Of a stretch of 52,009 bases of DNA, positions 1 to 7,363 are shown piece by piece. The notes beneath the pieces are model-generated. The model was not told where the DNA came from. It did no database searches and worked only from the letters and a program-made list of their open reading frames with translations. Both the position numbers and the translations under genes were made by a program. Numbering within the stretch: position 1 is the stretch's first letter; every line of letters starts with the position of its first letter. Location: positions 1 to 52,009 of the forward strand of contig NZ_BAMN01000014.1 of assembly GCF_000615905.1 (NCBI RefSeq), written 5' to 3'. Source of the DNA: Companilactobacillus nodensis DSM 19682 = JCM 14932 = NBRC 107160. Its GTDB lineage: Bacteria; Bacillota; Bacilli; Lactobacillales; Lactobacillaceae.

Positions 1-13
1 GCTATTCATTCAT

Positions 14-86
14 GGAGGATTAGCTCAGCTGGGAGAGCATCTGCCTTACAAGCAGGAGGTCACAGGTTCGATCCCTGTATCCTCCA
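14..86 (+). tRNA. tRNA-Val(TAC)
   Basis: A 73-nt cloverleaf with a 7-bp acceptor stem GGAGGAT/ATCCTCC, anticodon TAC and T-loop TTCGATC. The 3' CCA is not encoded. It is the first of 26 tandem tRNA genes. Confidence 0.95.
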
Positions 87-91
87 TCCAT

Positions 92-164
92 GAGTCGTTA
101 GCTCAGCTGGTAGAGCATCTGACTTTTAATCAGAGGGTCGACGGTTCGAACCCGTCACGACTCA
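92..164 (+). tRNA. tRNA-Lys(TTT)
   Basis: A 73-nt cloverleaf with acceptor GAGTCGT/ACGACTC and anticodon TTT. It lies 5 nt after tRNA-Val, so both come from one transcript. Confidence 0.95.
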
Positions 165-189
165 TTTGCAACAAAGATACACACACTAT

Positions 190-272
190 GCGGGTGTGGC
201 GGAATTGGCAGACGCGCTAGATTTAGGTTCTAGTGTCCTATGGACATGAAGGTTCAAGTCCTTTCACCCGTA
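190..272 (+). tRNA. tRNA-Leu(TAG)
   Basis: An 83-nt class II tRNA with a long variable arm. The acceptor starts with a G-U pair, and the anticodon is TAG in a TTTAGGT loop. Confidence 0.95.
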
Positions 273-338
273 TACCAATATTGTTGTTGCAATATTGAGA
301 GTTTTTTATTAAAATTGAATAAGCATAATTCATTTTAT

Positions 339-411
339 GCCGACTTAGCTCAGTTGGCAGAGCATCTGTCTTGTAAACAGGGGGTCGGAGGTTCGAATCC
401 TCTAGTCGGCA
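339..411 (+). tRNA. tRNA-Thr(TGT)
   Basis: A 73-nt cloverleaf with acceptor GCCGACT/AGTCGGC and anticodon TGT. The preceding 66-nt spacer is AT-rich and holds nothing recognisable. Confidence 0.95.
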
Positions 412-416
412 TTAAT

Positions 417-488
417 GCGGAAGTAGTTCAGTGGTAGAACATCACCTTGCCATGGTGGGGGTCGCGGGTTCGAATCCCGTCTTCCGCT
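417..488 (+). tRNA. tRNA-Gly(GCC)
   Basis: A 72-nt cloverleaf with acceptor GCGGAAG/CTTCCGC and anticodon GCC. A second glycine isoacceptor (TCC) lies at 1188. Confidence 0.95.
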
Positions 489-502
489 TTCATTATAGTA
501 AC

Positions 503-588
503 GCCGGGGTGGCGGAACTGGCAGACGCACAGGACTTAAAATCCTGCGGTAAGTGATTACCGTACCGGTTCGATTCCGGTCCTCGGCA
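503..588 (+). tRNA. tRNA-Leu(TAA)
   Basis: An 86-nt class II tRNA with anticodon TAA in loop CTTAAAA, a stable variable arm and discriminator A. Confidence 0.95.
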
Positions 589-601
589 CTATAATGAATA
601 T

Positions 602-675
602 GCACCCATAGCGCAATTGGATAGAGTGTCTGACTACGAATCAGAAGGTTGTAGGTTCGACTCCTACTGGGTGCA
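602..675 (+). tRNA. tRNA-Arg(ACG)
   Basis: A 74-nt cloverleaf with acceptor GCACCCA/TGGGTGC and anticodon ACG, the form that is normally edited to inosine at position 34. Confidence 0.95.
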
Positions 676-686
676 TTGCTTTATTT

Positions 687-760
687 CGGGAAGTGGCTCA
701 GCTTGGTAGAGCACCTGGTTTGGGACCAGGGGGTCGCAGGTTCGAATCCTGTCTTCCCGA
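687..760 (+). tRNA. tRNA-Pro(TGG)
   Basis: A 74-nt cloverleaf with acceptor CGGGAAG/CTTCCCG and anticodon TGG. Confidence 0.95.
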
Positions 761-793
761 TAGCAGCATAATGTTGCAAGTTTCATTTTTTTT

Positions 794-867
794 GGCGGTG
801 TAGCTCAGCTGGCTAGAGCGTCCGGTTCATACCCGGGAGGTCGGGGGTTCGATCCCCTTCGCCGCTA
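794..867 (+). tRNA. tRNA-Met(CAT), elongator
   Basis: A 74-nt cloverleaf with anticodon CAT. It is one of three different CAT tRNAs here. The GGCGGTG acceptor start resembles elongator Met tRNAs of Bacillus and Mycoplasma as I remember them; the Met versus Ile2 call is from that resemblance. Confidence 0.85.
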
Positions 868-875
868 TTTATTCC

Positions 876-949
876 GGACCTTTAGCTCAGTTGGTCAGAG
901 CAGGCGGCTCATAACCGCTCGGTCGTAGGTTCGAGTCCTACAGGGTCCA
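876..949 (+). tRNA. tRNA-Ile2(CAT), lysidine type
   Basis: A 74-nt cloverleaf with anticodon CAT and acceptor GGACCTT, containing C4 and C5. These features suit the TilS-modified Ile2 tRNA that reads AUA rather than a methionine tRNA. The assignment is by resemblance only. Confidence 0.8.
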
Positions 950-982
950 TCGCAGGAATAAAGCTTAAATTCATATTGTTAT

Positions 983-1056
<74 letters not shown>

Positions 1057-1067
1057 TTGAATTAATT

Positions 1068-1141
1068 GGTTCCTTGGTCTAGTTGGTTAGGACGCCTGCC
1101 TGTCACGCAGGAGATCGCGGGTTCGATTCCCGCAGGGACCG
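1068..1141 (+). tRNA. tRNA-Asp(GTC), copy 1
   Basis: A 74-nt cloverleaf with anticodon GTC and discriminator G. It follows fMet; the same pair recurs at 1699-1870. Confidence 0.95.
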
Positions 1142-1187
1142 TTAATATGATAACGCCTTGTCATATTAATCATTAAGAGGCTTTAAT

Positions 1188-1258
1188 GCGGGTGTAGTTT
1201 AGTGGTAAAACCACAGCCTTCCAAGCTGTTGTCGCGAGTTCGATTCTCGTCACCCGCT
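1188..1258 (+). tRNA. tRNA-Gly(TCC)
   Basis: A 71-nt cloverleaf with acceptor GCGGGTG/CACCCGC and anticodon TCC. The spacer before it contains an inverted repeat (TTAATATGA / TCATATTAA, 1142-1169), possibly an RNA processing hairpin. Confidence 0.95.
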
Positions 1259-1272
1259 TTGCCGCTTGTTAT

Positions 1273-1347
<75 letters not shown>

Positions 1348-1355
1348 CTATGTCT

Positions 1356-1443
1356 GGAGAAGTACTCAAGTGGCTGAAGAGGCGCCCCTGCTAAGGGTGT
1401 AGGTCGCTAACGCGGCGCGAGGGTTCAAATCCCTCCTTCTCCG
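1356..1443 (+). tRNA. tRNA-Ser(GCT)
   Basis: An 88-nt class II tRNA with anticodon GCT, a long variable arm and the serine discriminator G. Confidence 0.95.
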
Positions 1444-1451
1444 TTTTTTAT

Positions 1452-1523
1452 GACCCGTTGGTCAAGTGGTTAAGACACCGCCCTTTCACGGCGGTAACAT
1501 GGGTTCAAATCCCGTACGGGTCA
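1452..1523 (+). tRNA. tRNA-Glu(TTC)
   Basis: A 72-nt cloverleaf with acceptor GACCCGT/ACGGGTC and anticodon TTC. Confidence 0.95.
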
Positions 1524-1573
1524 TTGATGCTTATGCATCATTATAGTATTATAAGTTTTACTTTTTAAGCAAT

Positions 1574-1663
1574 GGAGGATTACCCAAGTCCGGCTTAAGG
1601 GAACGGTCTTGAAAACCGTCAGGTCGTGAAAACGGCGCGTGGGTTCGAATCCCACATCCTCCT
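1574..1663 (+). tRNA. tRNA-Ser(TGA)
   Basis: A 90-nt class II tRNA with anticodon TGA and a long variable arm. Confidence 0.95.
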
Positions 1664-1698
1664 TAACTAATTAAGTTTTATAGTTTCATTTTTATTAT

Positions 1699-1772
<74 letters not shown>

Positions 1773-1796
1773 TTAGCTTCGTTATAATTACTTTTT

Positions 1797-1870
1797 GGTT
1801 CCTTGGTCTAGTTGGTTAGGACGCCTGCCTGTCACGCAGGAGATCGCGGGTTCGATTCCCGCAGGGACCG
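1797..1870 (+). tRNA. tRNA-Asp(GTC), copy 2
   Basis: Identical in sequence to the Asp tRNA at 1068-1141. The fMet-Asp spacers differ in the two copies. Confidence 0.95.
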
Positions 1871-1875
1871 TTAAT

Positions 1876-1948
1876 GGCTCGGTAGCTCAGTTGGTAGAGC
1901 AATGGATTGAAGCTCCATGTGTCGGCGGTTCGATTCCGTCCCGCGCCA
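1876..1948 (+). tRNA. tRNA-Phe(GAA)
   Basis: A 73-nt cloverleaf with anticodon GAA. The acceptor stem GGCTCGG/CCGCGCC has a T-C mismatch at pair 4-69; other arms are normal. Confidence 0.94.
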
Positions 1949-1952
1949 TTTT

Positions 1953-2035
1953 GGAGGGGTAGCGAAGTCTGGCTAAACGCGGCGGACTGTAAATCCGCTC
2001 CTTCGGGTTCGGTGGTTCGAATCCACTCCCCTCCA
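1953..2035 (+). tRNA. tRNA-Tyr(GTA)
   Basis: An 83-nt class II tRNA with anticodon GTA, acceptor GGAGGGG/CCCCTCC and an extended variable arm. Confidence 0.95.
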
Positions 2036-2041
2036 TAGTTT

Positions 2042-2112
2042 AGGGATATAGTTTAAAGGTAGAACTACGGTCTCCAAAACCGTCAGTGTGGGTTCAATTC
2101 CTACTATCCCTG
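2042..2112 (+). tRNA. tRNA-Trp(CCA)
   Basis: A 71-nt cloverleaf with acceptor AGGGATA/TATCCCT, anticodon CCA and discriminator G. Confidence 0.95.
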
Positions 2113-2129
2113 TTTCTACCTTTTATCAT

Positions 2130-2203
2130 GGCGGTATTGGTGAAGTGGTTAACACATCGGTTTGTGGTACCGACACACGTGGGTTCGATTCCCACATACC
2201 GCC
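2130..2203 (+). tRNA. tRNA-His(GTG)
   Basis: A cloverleaf with anticodon GTG and acceptor GCGGTAT/ATACCGC. The start includes the extra 5' G(-1) that pairs with discriminator C, the HisRS identity element. Confidence 0.95.
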
Positions 2204-2209
2204 CTTTAA

Positions 2210-2281
2210 TGGGTTATAGCCAAGCGGTAAGGCAATGGACTTTGACTCCATCATGCGCTGGTTCGAATCCAGCTAACCCAA
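2210..2281 (+). tRNA. tRNA-Gln(TTG)
   Basis: A 72-nt cloverleaf with acceptor TGGGTTA/TAACCCA and anticodon TTG. Confidence 0.95.
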
Positions 2282-2299
2282 TAGTTACAATATCAATAT

Positions 2300-2370
<71 letters not shown>

Positions 2371-2395
2371 TTGGGCTATGCCTAAGTATTAAAAT

Positions 2396-2479
2396 GCCGG
2401 TGTGGCGGAATTGGCAGACGCGCAGGATTCAAAATCCTGTTCCCACTAGGGAGTATCGGTTCGACCCCGATCACCGGTA
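2396..2479 (+). tRNA. tRNA-Leu(CAA), prophage insertion target
   Basis: An 84-nt class II tRNA with anticodon CAA and a G-U first acceptor pair. It is the last gene of the cluster. Its 3' end from 2463 on is the left copy of the prophage attachment core, so the T-arm and acceptor 3' strand seen here come from the phage and restore the gene. Confidence 0.95.
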
Positions 2480-2480
2480 T
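2463..2480. other. attL core of the prophage
   Basis: The 18-bp sequence GACCCCGATCACCGGTAT at the 3' end of tRNA-Leu(CAA) is repeated exactly at 42115-42132. The integrase gene lies just inside this end, as usual for tRNA-integrating phages. Confidence 0.92.
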
Positions 2481-2520
2481 AATGAGGTTTATCTAACCTC
2501 AACTTCACAAAGTCGATATA

Positions 2521-2558
2521 GTCAGTAATGTTGTTAAATCAACGTTGCTGGCTTTTTT
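2521..2558 (+). terminator. Phage-supplied terminator of the tRNA operon
   Basis: A 13-bp stem (GTCAG...CTGGC, with G-U pairs) is followed by TTTTTT. It lies just inside the prophage and replaces the host terminator that was moved to 42171-42206. A smaller hairpin (GAGGTT/AACCTC, 2484-2500) precedes it. Confidence 0.85.
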
Positions 2559-2594
2559 ATTGTCCTTCGACCTTTAACCAACCTCACAAAGTGT

Positions 2595-2647
2595 TGGCAC
2601 ATTTTAGCACATTTTCGAGGTTTGGCACATCGCTGGCACACTTTTGG
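2595..2647. promoter_or_regulatory. Predicted integrase arm-type sites, left
   Basis: TGGCACA occurs at 2595, 2623 and 2634, with a near copy TAGCACA at 2605. TGGCACATCG and TGGCACACTTTTGG also occur at the right end (42061-42081), the expected layout for arm-type sites of a tyrosine integrase. Confidence 0.65.
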
Positions 2648-2720
2648 TTTACCCCGTGTGAGAACAGAATTTTTTGTGGTTAATCTTTAGATTCTATTTT
2701 TACTATATTTAAATAAAATC

Positions 2721-3860
2721 TTATAGATCATTTAACGCCTTAATTGCCTTGGCATCTTCCTTCTCACGGTAGTTATTTAGTAAGTGGACATATACCCGTG
2801 ATGTTATACCAACGTTAGAATGTCCTAGACGTTGAGAAACGTATTCTAAGGTCAATCCTTGTCCAATGAGTATAGAAGCATGTGTATGTCTTAAACCATG
2901 GAATCCAATCAAATTCTTAGCTTTGATCTTGTCTGATAGTAGGTAACTACGTAGCTTTTTATTAGCTGCAGTATCGGACGGGACGTAGTGTTGATAATTC
3001 ATGAACACCAGATTCAGTTTATTCTTGAATCCTTGTTTGAGAAATAATGCTTTTTGTTCTATCTTTAACTTATGTAACTGTGTTGCTAATTCTGGTGATA
3101 TGGTTATAGATCGAACCGAGCTTTCCGTCTTAGTGGGTAGGAAGCCGGTTCTTTTTTTGTAATCATATGTTTTGTTGATGTCGATGATATTTTTATCTAG
3201 ATCCACGCAATCCCAGGTCATACCGACTATTTCGGCATAGCGAGCACCAGTTCCAAGGGCAAAGAGTATCTCATATGCTGATACGTTAAATATAGATGCA
3301 TTAGCAAGTGCCATAGCTTTGAGATGTTGAGTCTCATCATACTGCAGGTATTTGAGCTCCTTAGATTTTCCTTTCTTCTTAGAAGTTATGACAACATTCC
3401 TAGTGAAGTTAGAATTTATTAGTTTCTGATCAATGGCATCATTTAAACATGAGTTAATGTATCCATTTAATCTATAAATACTATCTTTCACGTGGGTTAG
3501 GGAATAGGTATCAATCATTCGTTGATAGTCCATCCTGGTCATATCTTTTAATAACTTATTTCCAAAGAAAGTTTTGATAAACAAATGAGCATTCTTATAC
3601 TTGTTATCAGTAGATTCACTATATCTATCGATTTTATAAGTATTCATCCACTCCTTAAAGAATCCTTCGAAAGTAATGTGTTCGGCTTTTTGTAAGTTTG
3701 AGTTTCCTTTACGGATCTCTAATCTTGCTGCAGCATTAATTGCATCTACTTTACGTTTGAAGTCTGTTCTTTGAATAGACTGCTTTTTCTTATGCTCATC
3801 GTAGTAAAAGATACGGAAACCATATAGTCTAGTTGCTTTATTTTGAAATATTTGAGCCAT
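2721..3860 (-). CDS. int: Phage tyrosine integrase
   Basis: Site-specific recombinase that inserts and excises the prophage at tRNA-Leu(CAA). The 379 residues are normal for the Tn916/lambda-type family: an N-terminal arm-binding domain (about 1-55), a SAM-like core-binding domain (about 60-160) and a catalytic domain. The catalytic set is complete: R207, K244, H321, R324, H347 and nucleophile Y357. The ATG is preceded by GGAGG at 3869-3873. It is read towards attL. Confidence 0.96.
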   Translation of the reverse strand: MAQIFQNKATRLYGFRIFYYDEHKKKQSIQRTDFKRKVDAINAAARLEIRKGNSNLQKAEHITFEGFFKEWMNTYKIDRYSESTDNKYKNAHLFIKTFFGNKLLKDMTRMDYQRMIDTYSLTHVKDSIYRLNGYINSCLNDAIDQKLINSNFTRNVVITSKKKGKSKELKYLQYDETQHLKAMALANASIFNVSAYEILFALGTGARYAEIVGMTWDCVDLDKNIIDINKTYDYKKRTGFLPTKTESSVRSITISPELATQLHKLKIEQKALFLKQGFKNKLNLVFMNYQHYVPSDTAANKKLRSYLLSDKIKAKNLIGFHGLRHTHASILIGQGLTLEYVSQRLGHSNVGITSRVYVHLLNNYREKEDAKAIKALNDL

Positions 3861-4000
3861 TTAATATACCTCCTTGATAGTTTTTAGTTGTTACAAACAT
3901 GTAAATCACCTCCTTTCAGTGAAATAGGGTAAAAATAAATAAGCCTACGAATTTTGAGACTTATTGTAGTATTTAATTTAATGCATCTTTTAAATATAAA

Positions 4001-4795
4001 TTACTTCTGTGTAGCGGTAAATTGAAAACCTATGCGATTTAGTTTTCTTTGCCATAGAAATTCAAAGTCAGGATTATACTCTATTGGTAATTTATACCAC
4101 CTGATTAATGATGTTATTGTTTCATGAACTATTTGTCTCATTATGGCATTCTCAATATGTTCAGGACTTTTTGGCGATTCGTCAGGTGTACCAAACAAAA
4201 ATAGCGATGCTTCTTTACTCATTTTATCGTATTGCCAACCAATTTTTCCTCTTTGTAACTTTGAATAAACATTATCAATTTTAGGATCAAAATGAGCGCC
4301 GCCATCTTGATTGGCCATTATTCTAATTACTTCTTTTCGAGTTATTTGAGTATTTGCAAGTGTTATGACATTACCATTAAGCCAATTATCAAAATGAATT
4401 ATTCTTTTAGGATGTTCTTTAGTTGGATGAAAGAGAAAGGTATAGAGGTACTTTTTTTTACTTCTAATTTCAAAGGAAGCTGTAAAGATATTTCCGTAAT
4501 ATACATCATTCTCATTTTTATTATTGGAATAGGAATCCATTTTGATGTATTCTTTATCACCAATTTGTTTTAATAAGCTATGTGAAAATTTTGTATCATA
4601 GTATAATGATCTTAAAATTACCGATGACCTTTTAATCTTTTTTAATTCACCATGATCATATCTGTCAGCATCATCGATTAAATCTTCAATATATTCAGTA
4701 AGTTGGTCTTTAGCTTCGCTTGGTAATCTATCAATACGTGTTTTGTTTTTATTCTTTTTATTAGAGGTGATAACTATGACTCCTTCCAACGACAT
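4001..4795 (-). CDS. Uncharacterised phage protein with ANQDGGAH motif
   Basis: About 264 residues in the lysogeny module, with no signal peptide or membrane segment. The stretch ANQDGGAHFDPKID near residue 160 resembles a motif in widely distributed uncharacterised proteins; no function is known to me. The start is uncertain. An ATG at 4795 has a weak ribosome site, whereas GGAAGGAG sits 8 nt before an ATC codon at 4771. With the ATG, the gene overlaps the divergent gene at 4776 by 20 bp; with ATC they do not overlap. Confidence 0.75.
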   Translation of the reverse strand: MSLEGVIVITSNKKNKNKTRIDRLPSEAKDQLTEYIEDLIDDADRYDHGELKKIKRSSVILRSLYYDTKFSHSLLKQIGDKEYIKMDSYSNNKNENDVYYGNIFTASFEIRSKKKYLYTFLFHPTKEHPKRIIHFDNWLNGNVITLANTQITRKEVIRIMANQDGGAHFDPKIDNVYSKLQRGKIGWQYDKMSKEASLFLFGTPDESPKSPEHIENAIMRQIVHETITSLIRWYKLPIEYNPDFEFLWQRKLNRIGFQFTATQK

Positions 4796-5012
4796 ATTTC
4801 CAATAAGTAATAGTAATGATGTATTTGATATTGCAGATACAGAGGGGATGTATTCGCAATATGATGATAAACCCAATATAACCAAAGAATTATTAGTTCA
4901 TTTATTGCAAGGGGATCCAGTTGTTGATTTATCTGATGGTGAGTATATTCATTGGCTTCAATTGGACAGTGGTGCATTAAAATATTTAAGAAGTAATAAT
5001 ATTATCTCTTAA
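4776..5012 (+). CDS. Small acidic phage protein
   Basis: A 78-residue acidic protein that I do not recognise. The ATG follows GAGGTGAT, and a rho-independent terminator in the same direction lies 17 nt after the stop, which supports expression. It is the only forward gene in the leftward lysogeny block. Its start lies head-to-head against the gene at 4001-4795, so its promoter must be inside that gene. Confidence 0.65.
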   Translation: MTPSNDIFPISNSNDVFDIADTEGMYSQYDDKPNITKELLVHLLQGDPVVDLSDGEYIHWLQLDSGALKYLRSNNIIS

Positions 5013-5028
5013 TAGTAAATTAATCTTT

Positions 5029-5056
5029 GCTCTGTACATTAGTACAGGGCTTTTTT
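5029..5056 (+). terminator. Terminator after the 78-residue gene
   Basis: A 9-bp stem (GCTCTGTAC/GTACAGGGC, loop ATTA) followed by TTTTTT. It is forward-only: the reverse strand lacks a T run. Confidence 0.85.
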
Positions 5057-5070
5057 ATTTGCGCAAACCA

Positions 5071-5778
5071 TCAAAGTGCAGTTAAGAATCCAAACATAAA
5101 TGAAATTCCAAATATAGCAGCAGATGCAATCCAGATAGCCATACCAGCACCCTTATGAGATGGAAATGCATTTTGAATAACTATACCCAAGATAAATGAA
5201 ACGAACTGTAGCCAGCTAAATGCAGGAATTATAGATACTGCAAATACTACCCAGCCGACTGCTACCAGAGCTATCCAAGCAGATGAATTAGGATTGATTT
5301 TCTCCTGATCATCTATGGAGTTATCGTTATTTGTTATTGAAGGTGATTTATTGGAAGATGGATGATTTTGCTCAGTACCACAGTAGGGGCAAAATACAAC
5401 GTTCTTATCTATCTTTTTACCACATTTGTAGCAGAATACTTTTTCACTTGATTCGTTATTATTGGAATCAGTTTCGACTGGTTCAGGTTTAATACTCTTC
5501 TTAAGAATGGTACTAATATTATTCATATCATCGTTTAAGGATTGATCACTGAATGGTACGGACACACTTTGATTATCTGTCGATATTATTTTTAGATACC
5601 CATCTGTTTCGTCAGCATCCTTATAACTAACTGATTTTATTTTGTCTAAAGAAATATCTTGTCTTTTTTCAGGACCATATTCAATAACTGAATCCATTCC
5701 AAATCTTTCAATTATTGCATAGCCATCAGTTAATGTGATTGATGAATCATATGGCTTTTTAATTTCAACTTTTACCAT
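5071..5778 (-). CDS. Zinc-ribbon membrane protein
   Basis: 235 residues. The N-terminal about 90 residues look like a small PH-like beta domain (inference). A zinc ribbon follows (C116, C119, C130, C133), then a polar linker and two membrane segments (about 168-200 and 208-233). The ATG follows AGGGG. Such proteins are frequent beside prophage repressors; superinfection exclusion is possible but unproven. Confidence 0.8.
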   Translation of the reverse strand: MVKVEIKKPYDSSITLTDGYAIIERFGMDSVIEYGPEKRQDISLDKIKSVSYKDADETDGYLKIISTDNQSVSVPFSDQSLNDDMNNISTILKKSIKPEPVETDSNNNESSEKVFCYKCGKKIDKNVVFCPYCGTEQNHPSSNKSPSITNNDNSIDDQEKINPNSSAWIALVAVGWVVFAVSIIPAFSWLQFVSFILGIVIQNAFPSHKGAGMAIWIASAAIFGISFMFGFLTAL

Positions 5779-5840
5779 GTTATTCCCCTTATAACAGTGT
5801 ATTCAGCTTTTTATGTCATCGGTATCTGGACAATAGAAAT

Positions 5841-6029
5841 TTAATTGTGTACATGGAACTTTCGATCTAGTACTTGTGTGAATGCTATTAGATTGTATCC
5901 ATATTGGATAGCATCTTCACCCCAGTATTCACGTCCATTGAATCATTTGATATGTCTCTTTGCAAAACATTCAGCAGAGGCTTCTAATAGAACACGCCGA
6001 AGATCAACTGTTCTTTTTTCTTTAGTCAT
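5841..6029 (-). pseudogene. Small phage gene with internal TGA
   Basis: ATG at 6029 follows GAGGT. The frame runs 28 codons (MTKEKRTVDLRRVLLEASAE...), hits TGA at 5945-5943, then stays open in the same frame for 33 protein-like codons (FNGREYWGEDAIQYGYNLIA...) to TAA at 5841. TGG to TGA would explain it. I do not recognise the family. Confidence 0.6.
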
Positions 6030-6051
6030 AATAAGACCTCATTTGCATTTG

Positions 6052-6726
6052 TTAAATTTCAACCGTATAAACGACAACCTTACCAACAATTCGGACGTTG
6101 CCAAAATCTTCGTAGCGATAATTAATTGGTCTAAATGAAGAATCATAGGAGTCAGGACTGAAAGTCACTATCCGACTGTTGTCATCGAAGTAGAATCGTT
6201 TAACAGACATATCACCACCATCTTGAAAGACGACAATATCGCCATCCCTAAGGTCATCGATTGTATGAAACTTCTTAATTGCTATTAACGATTTATCAGG
6301 CAAGATACGATTCATGGATTCACCATTTACATGGGAAACAATTATGTCTTGATCACCAGCGTATTTACCCATGATTACATCTGAAAGAGTAATTTGCTGA
6401 ACATCATCTTTTGTAAATGGATCAACTTCCATCAGCATCCCTGCAGATATACCGGTATCGAAGTAGTTATAATTGTTTGATTTACTAATGGAGTTATTAT
6501 CTATTTCATCTTCATTATCATTAAAGCCAAGAACAAATTCAGGGCTAAGTGAGAGAGCTTTAGAAAAGTTACTTACTTGATCTAATGGAAATTGTCTAGA
6601 TTTATTTTCATATCTTGAAAGTGAAGATTTTGCTACTCCTGTCATTCTGGCTAATTCGCTTATTGAAATCTTTTTCTTTTTTCGAGCAGTTGTTAGTATA
6701 TTGACAATTTCATCGTTATTTCTCAT
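6052..6726 (-). CDS. CI-like prophage repressor (HTH plus S24 peptidase)
   Basis: 224-residue LexA/CI-type repressor that maintains lysogeny. It has an N-terminal XRE helix-turn-helix (about 5-62) and a C-terminal S24 domain with cleavage dipeptide A95-G96, nucleophile S137 (GESM) and general base K176 (VKRF). RecA-stimulated self-cleavage, and so SOS induction, is expected. ATG at 6726 is chosen because AGGAGGAA precedes it; upstream residues are not protein-like. It is divergent from cro across GTTCCC/GGGAAC operators. Confidence 0.95.
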   Translation of the reverse strand: MRNNDEIVNILTTARKKKKISISELARMTGVAKSSLSRYENKSRQFPLDQVSNFSKALSLSPEFVLGFNDNEDEIDNNSISKSNNYNYFDTGISAGMLMEVDPFTKDDVQQITLSDVIMGKYAGDQDIIVSHVNGESMNRILPDKSLIAIKKFHTIDDLRDGDIVVFQDGGDMSVKRFYFDDNSRIVTFSPDSYDSSFRPINYRYEDFGNVRIVGKVVVYTVEI

Positions 6727-6748
6727 AAGCAATTTCCTCCAATAACCA

Positions 6749-6777
6749 TATAATAACAGATGTTCCCAATTGGAACA
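6749..6777 (-). promoter_or_regulatory. Repressor promoter with embedded operator
   Basis: On the reverse strand TTGTTC and TATTAT are 17 bp apart. The dyad TGTTCC-CAATT-GGAACA (forward 6761-6777) occupies the -35 and spacer, so the repressor can control itself. Confidence 0.65.
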
Positions 6778-6786
6778 ATATAAAAA

Positions 6787-6843
6787 GTTCCCAAAAAGCA
6801 CAATAATGTATTTTTAGATGATAAAGTGTTGACAAAAGGGAAC
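6787..6843. promoter_or_regulatory. Operator half-sites and cro promoter region
   Basis: GTTCCC at 6787 and GGGAAC at 6838 repeat the half-site of the dyad at 6761. TTGACA at 6829-6834 is a good -35 for cro and abuts the second half-site. The 14-mer GTTCCCAAAAAGCA recurs inside cro at 7087. Confidence 0.6.
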
Positions 6844-6883
6844 GATAAAGGTTAAAGTATAGACATGAAAGAGAGGTGGTCCC

Positions 6884-7119
6884 ATGAGAGTAAACACACG
6901 CCGAATCAAGGCTGAGAGGATTGCTAAGAGTATGACTCAAGATGAATTAGCAAAAAGAATCGGAATGAATAGATCTTCATATATAAAACGAGAAATGGTA
7001 TCATTCCATTTGGGGCTGATGAATTGGCGGATGTGGCAAAGGAATTGGGACATTATAATGATATTCAAATTTTTTTTGCCCCAATCGTTCCCAAAAAGCA
7101 ACGTAAAGCAATATCTTAG
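6884..7119 (+). CDS. Cro-like regulator, frameshifted in this sequence
   Basis: An XRE-type regulator divergent from the CI repressor. The first 37 codons encode a helix-turn-helix, then the frame is lost at the A run 6993-6995. Adding one A restores a continuous 78-codon protein (...SSYIKRENGIIPFGADELAD...) ending at TAG 7117-7119. As written the frame runs on to 7135 with implausible residues. Its ATG follows GAGGTGG. Confidence 0.8.
7087..7100. promoter_or_regulatory. Possible intragenic operator
   Basis: GTTCCCAAAAAGCA, identical to 6787-6800 in the repressor-cro intergenic region, lies at the 3' end of cro. Confidence 0.45.
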
Positions 7120-7135
7120 AAGGGATGTGAGATAA

Positions 7136-7345
7136 ATGAATATTTTACCTGTGTATAAGAATTACAGGCATGAAGATTTGGGTATTCAATCTTTAGATGT
7201 GAATCAAAATCGATTATTGAAAAAGATAATTAATCAAGTCAGCTCATCAGGATTGACACCTTATGAGATCAATGACGTTTTGATATGTGTTGACAAGTTT
7301 GTGTATAAGAAATCGATGGAAAATAAAAAGCCCTTTACCAGATAA
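7136..7345 (+). CDS. Small early phage protein
   Basis: 69 residues, basic, helical, unrecognised. ATG follows AAGGGATGTGAG and lies 16 nt after cro, so the two are probably cotranscribed. Its 3' end holds the hairpin that ends the convergent gene at 7364-7609. Confidence 0.7.
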   Translation: MNILPVYKNYRHEDLGIQSLDVNQNRLLKKIINQVSSSGLTPYEINDVLICVDKFVYKKSMENKKPFTR

Positions 7346-7356
7346 GTGGCAAAGGG
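7321..7356 (-). terminator. Terminator of the reverse gene 7364-7609
   Basis: On the reverse strand CCCTTTGCCA and TGGTAAAGGG form a 10-bp stem followed by CTTTTTATTTT. It overlaps the end of the forward gene at 7136. Confidence 0.8.
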
Positions 7357-7363
7357 AGGATTG

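Noticed and set aside
5845-6138. A 97-codon forward frame opposite the repressor 3' end.
   Set aside because: It mirrors the small reverse pseudogene and the repressor; no ribosome site.
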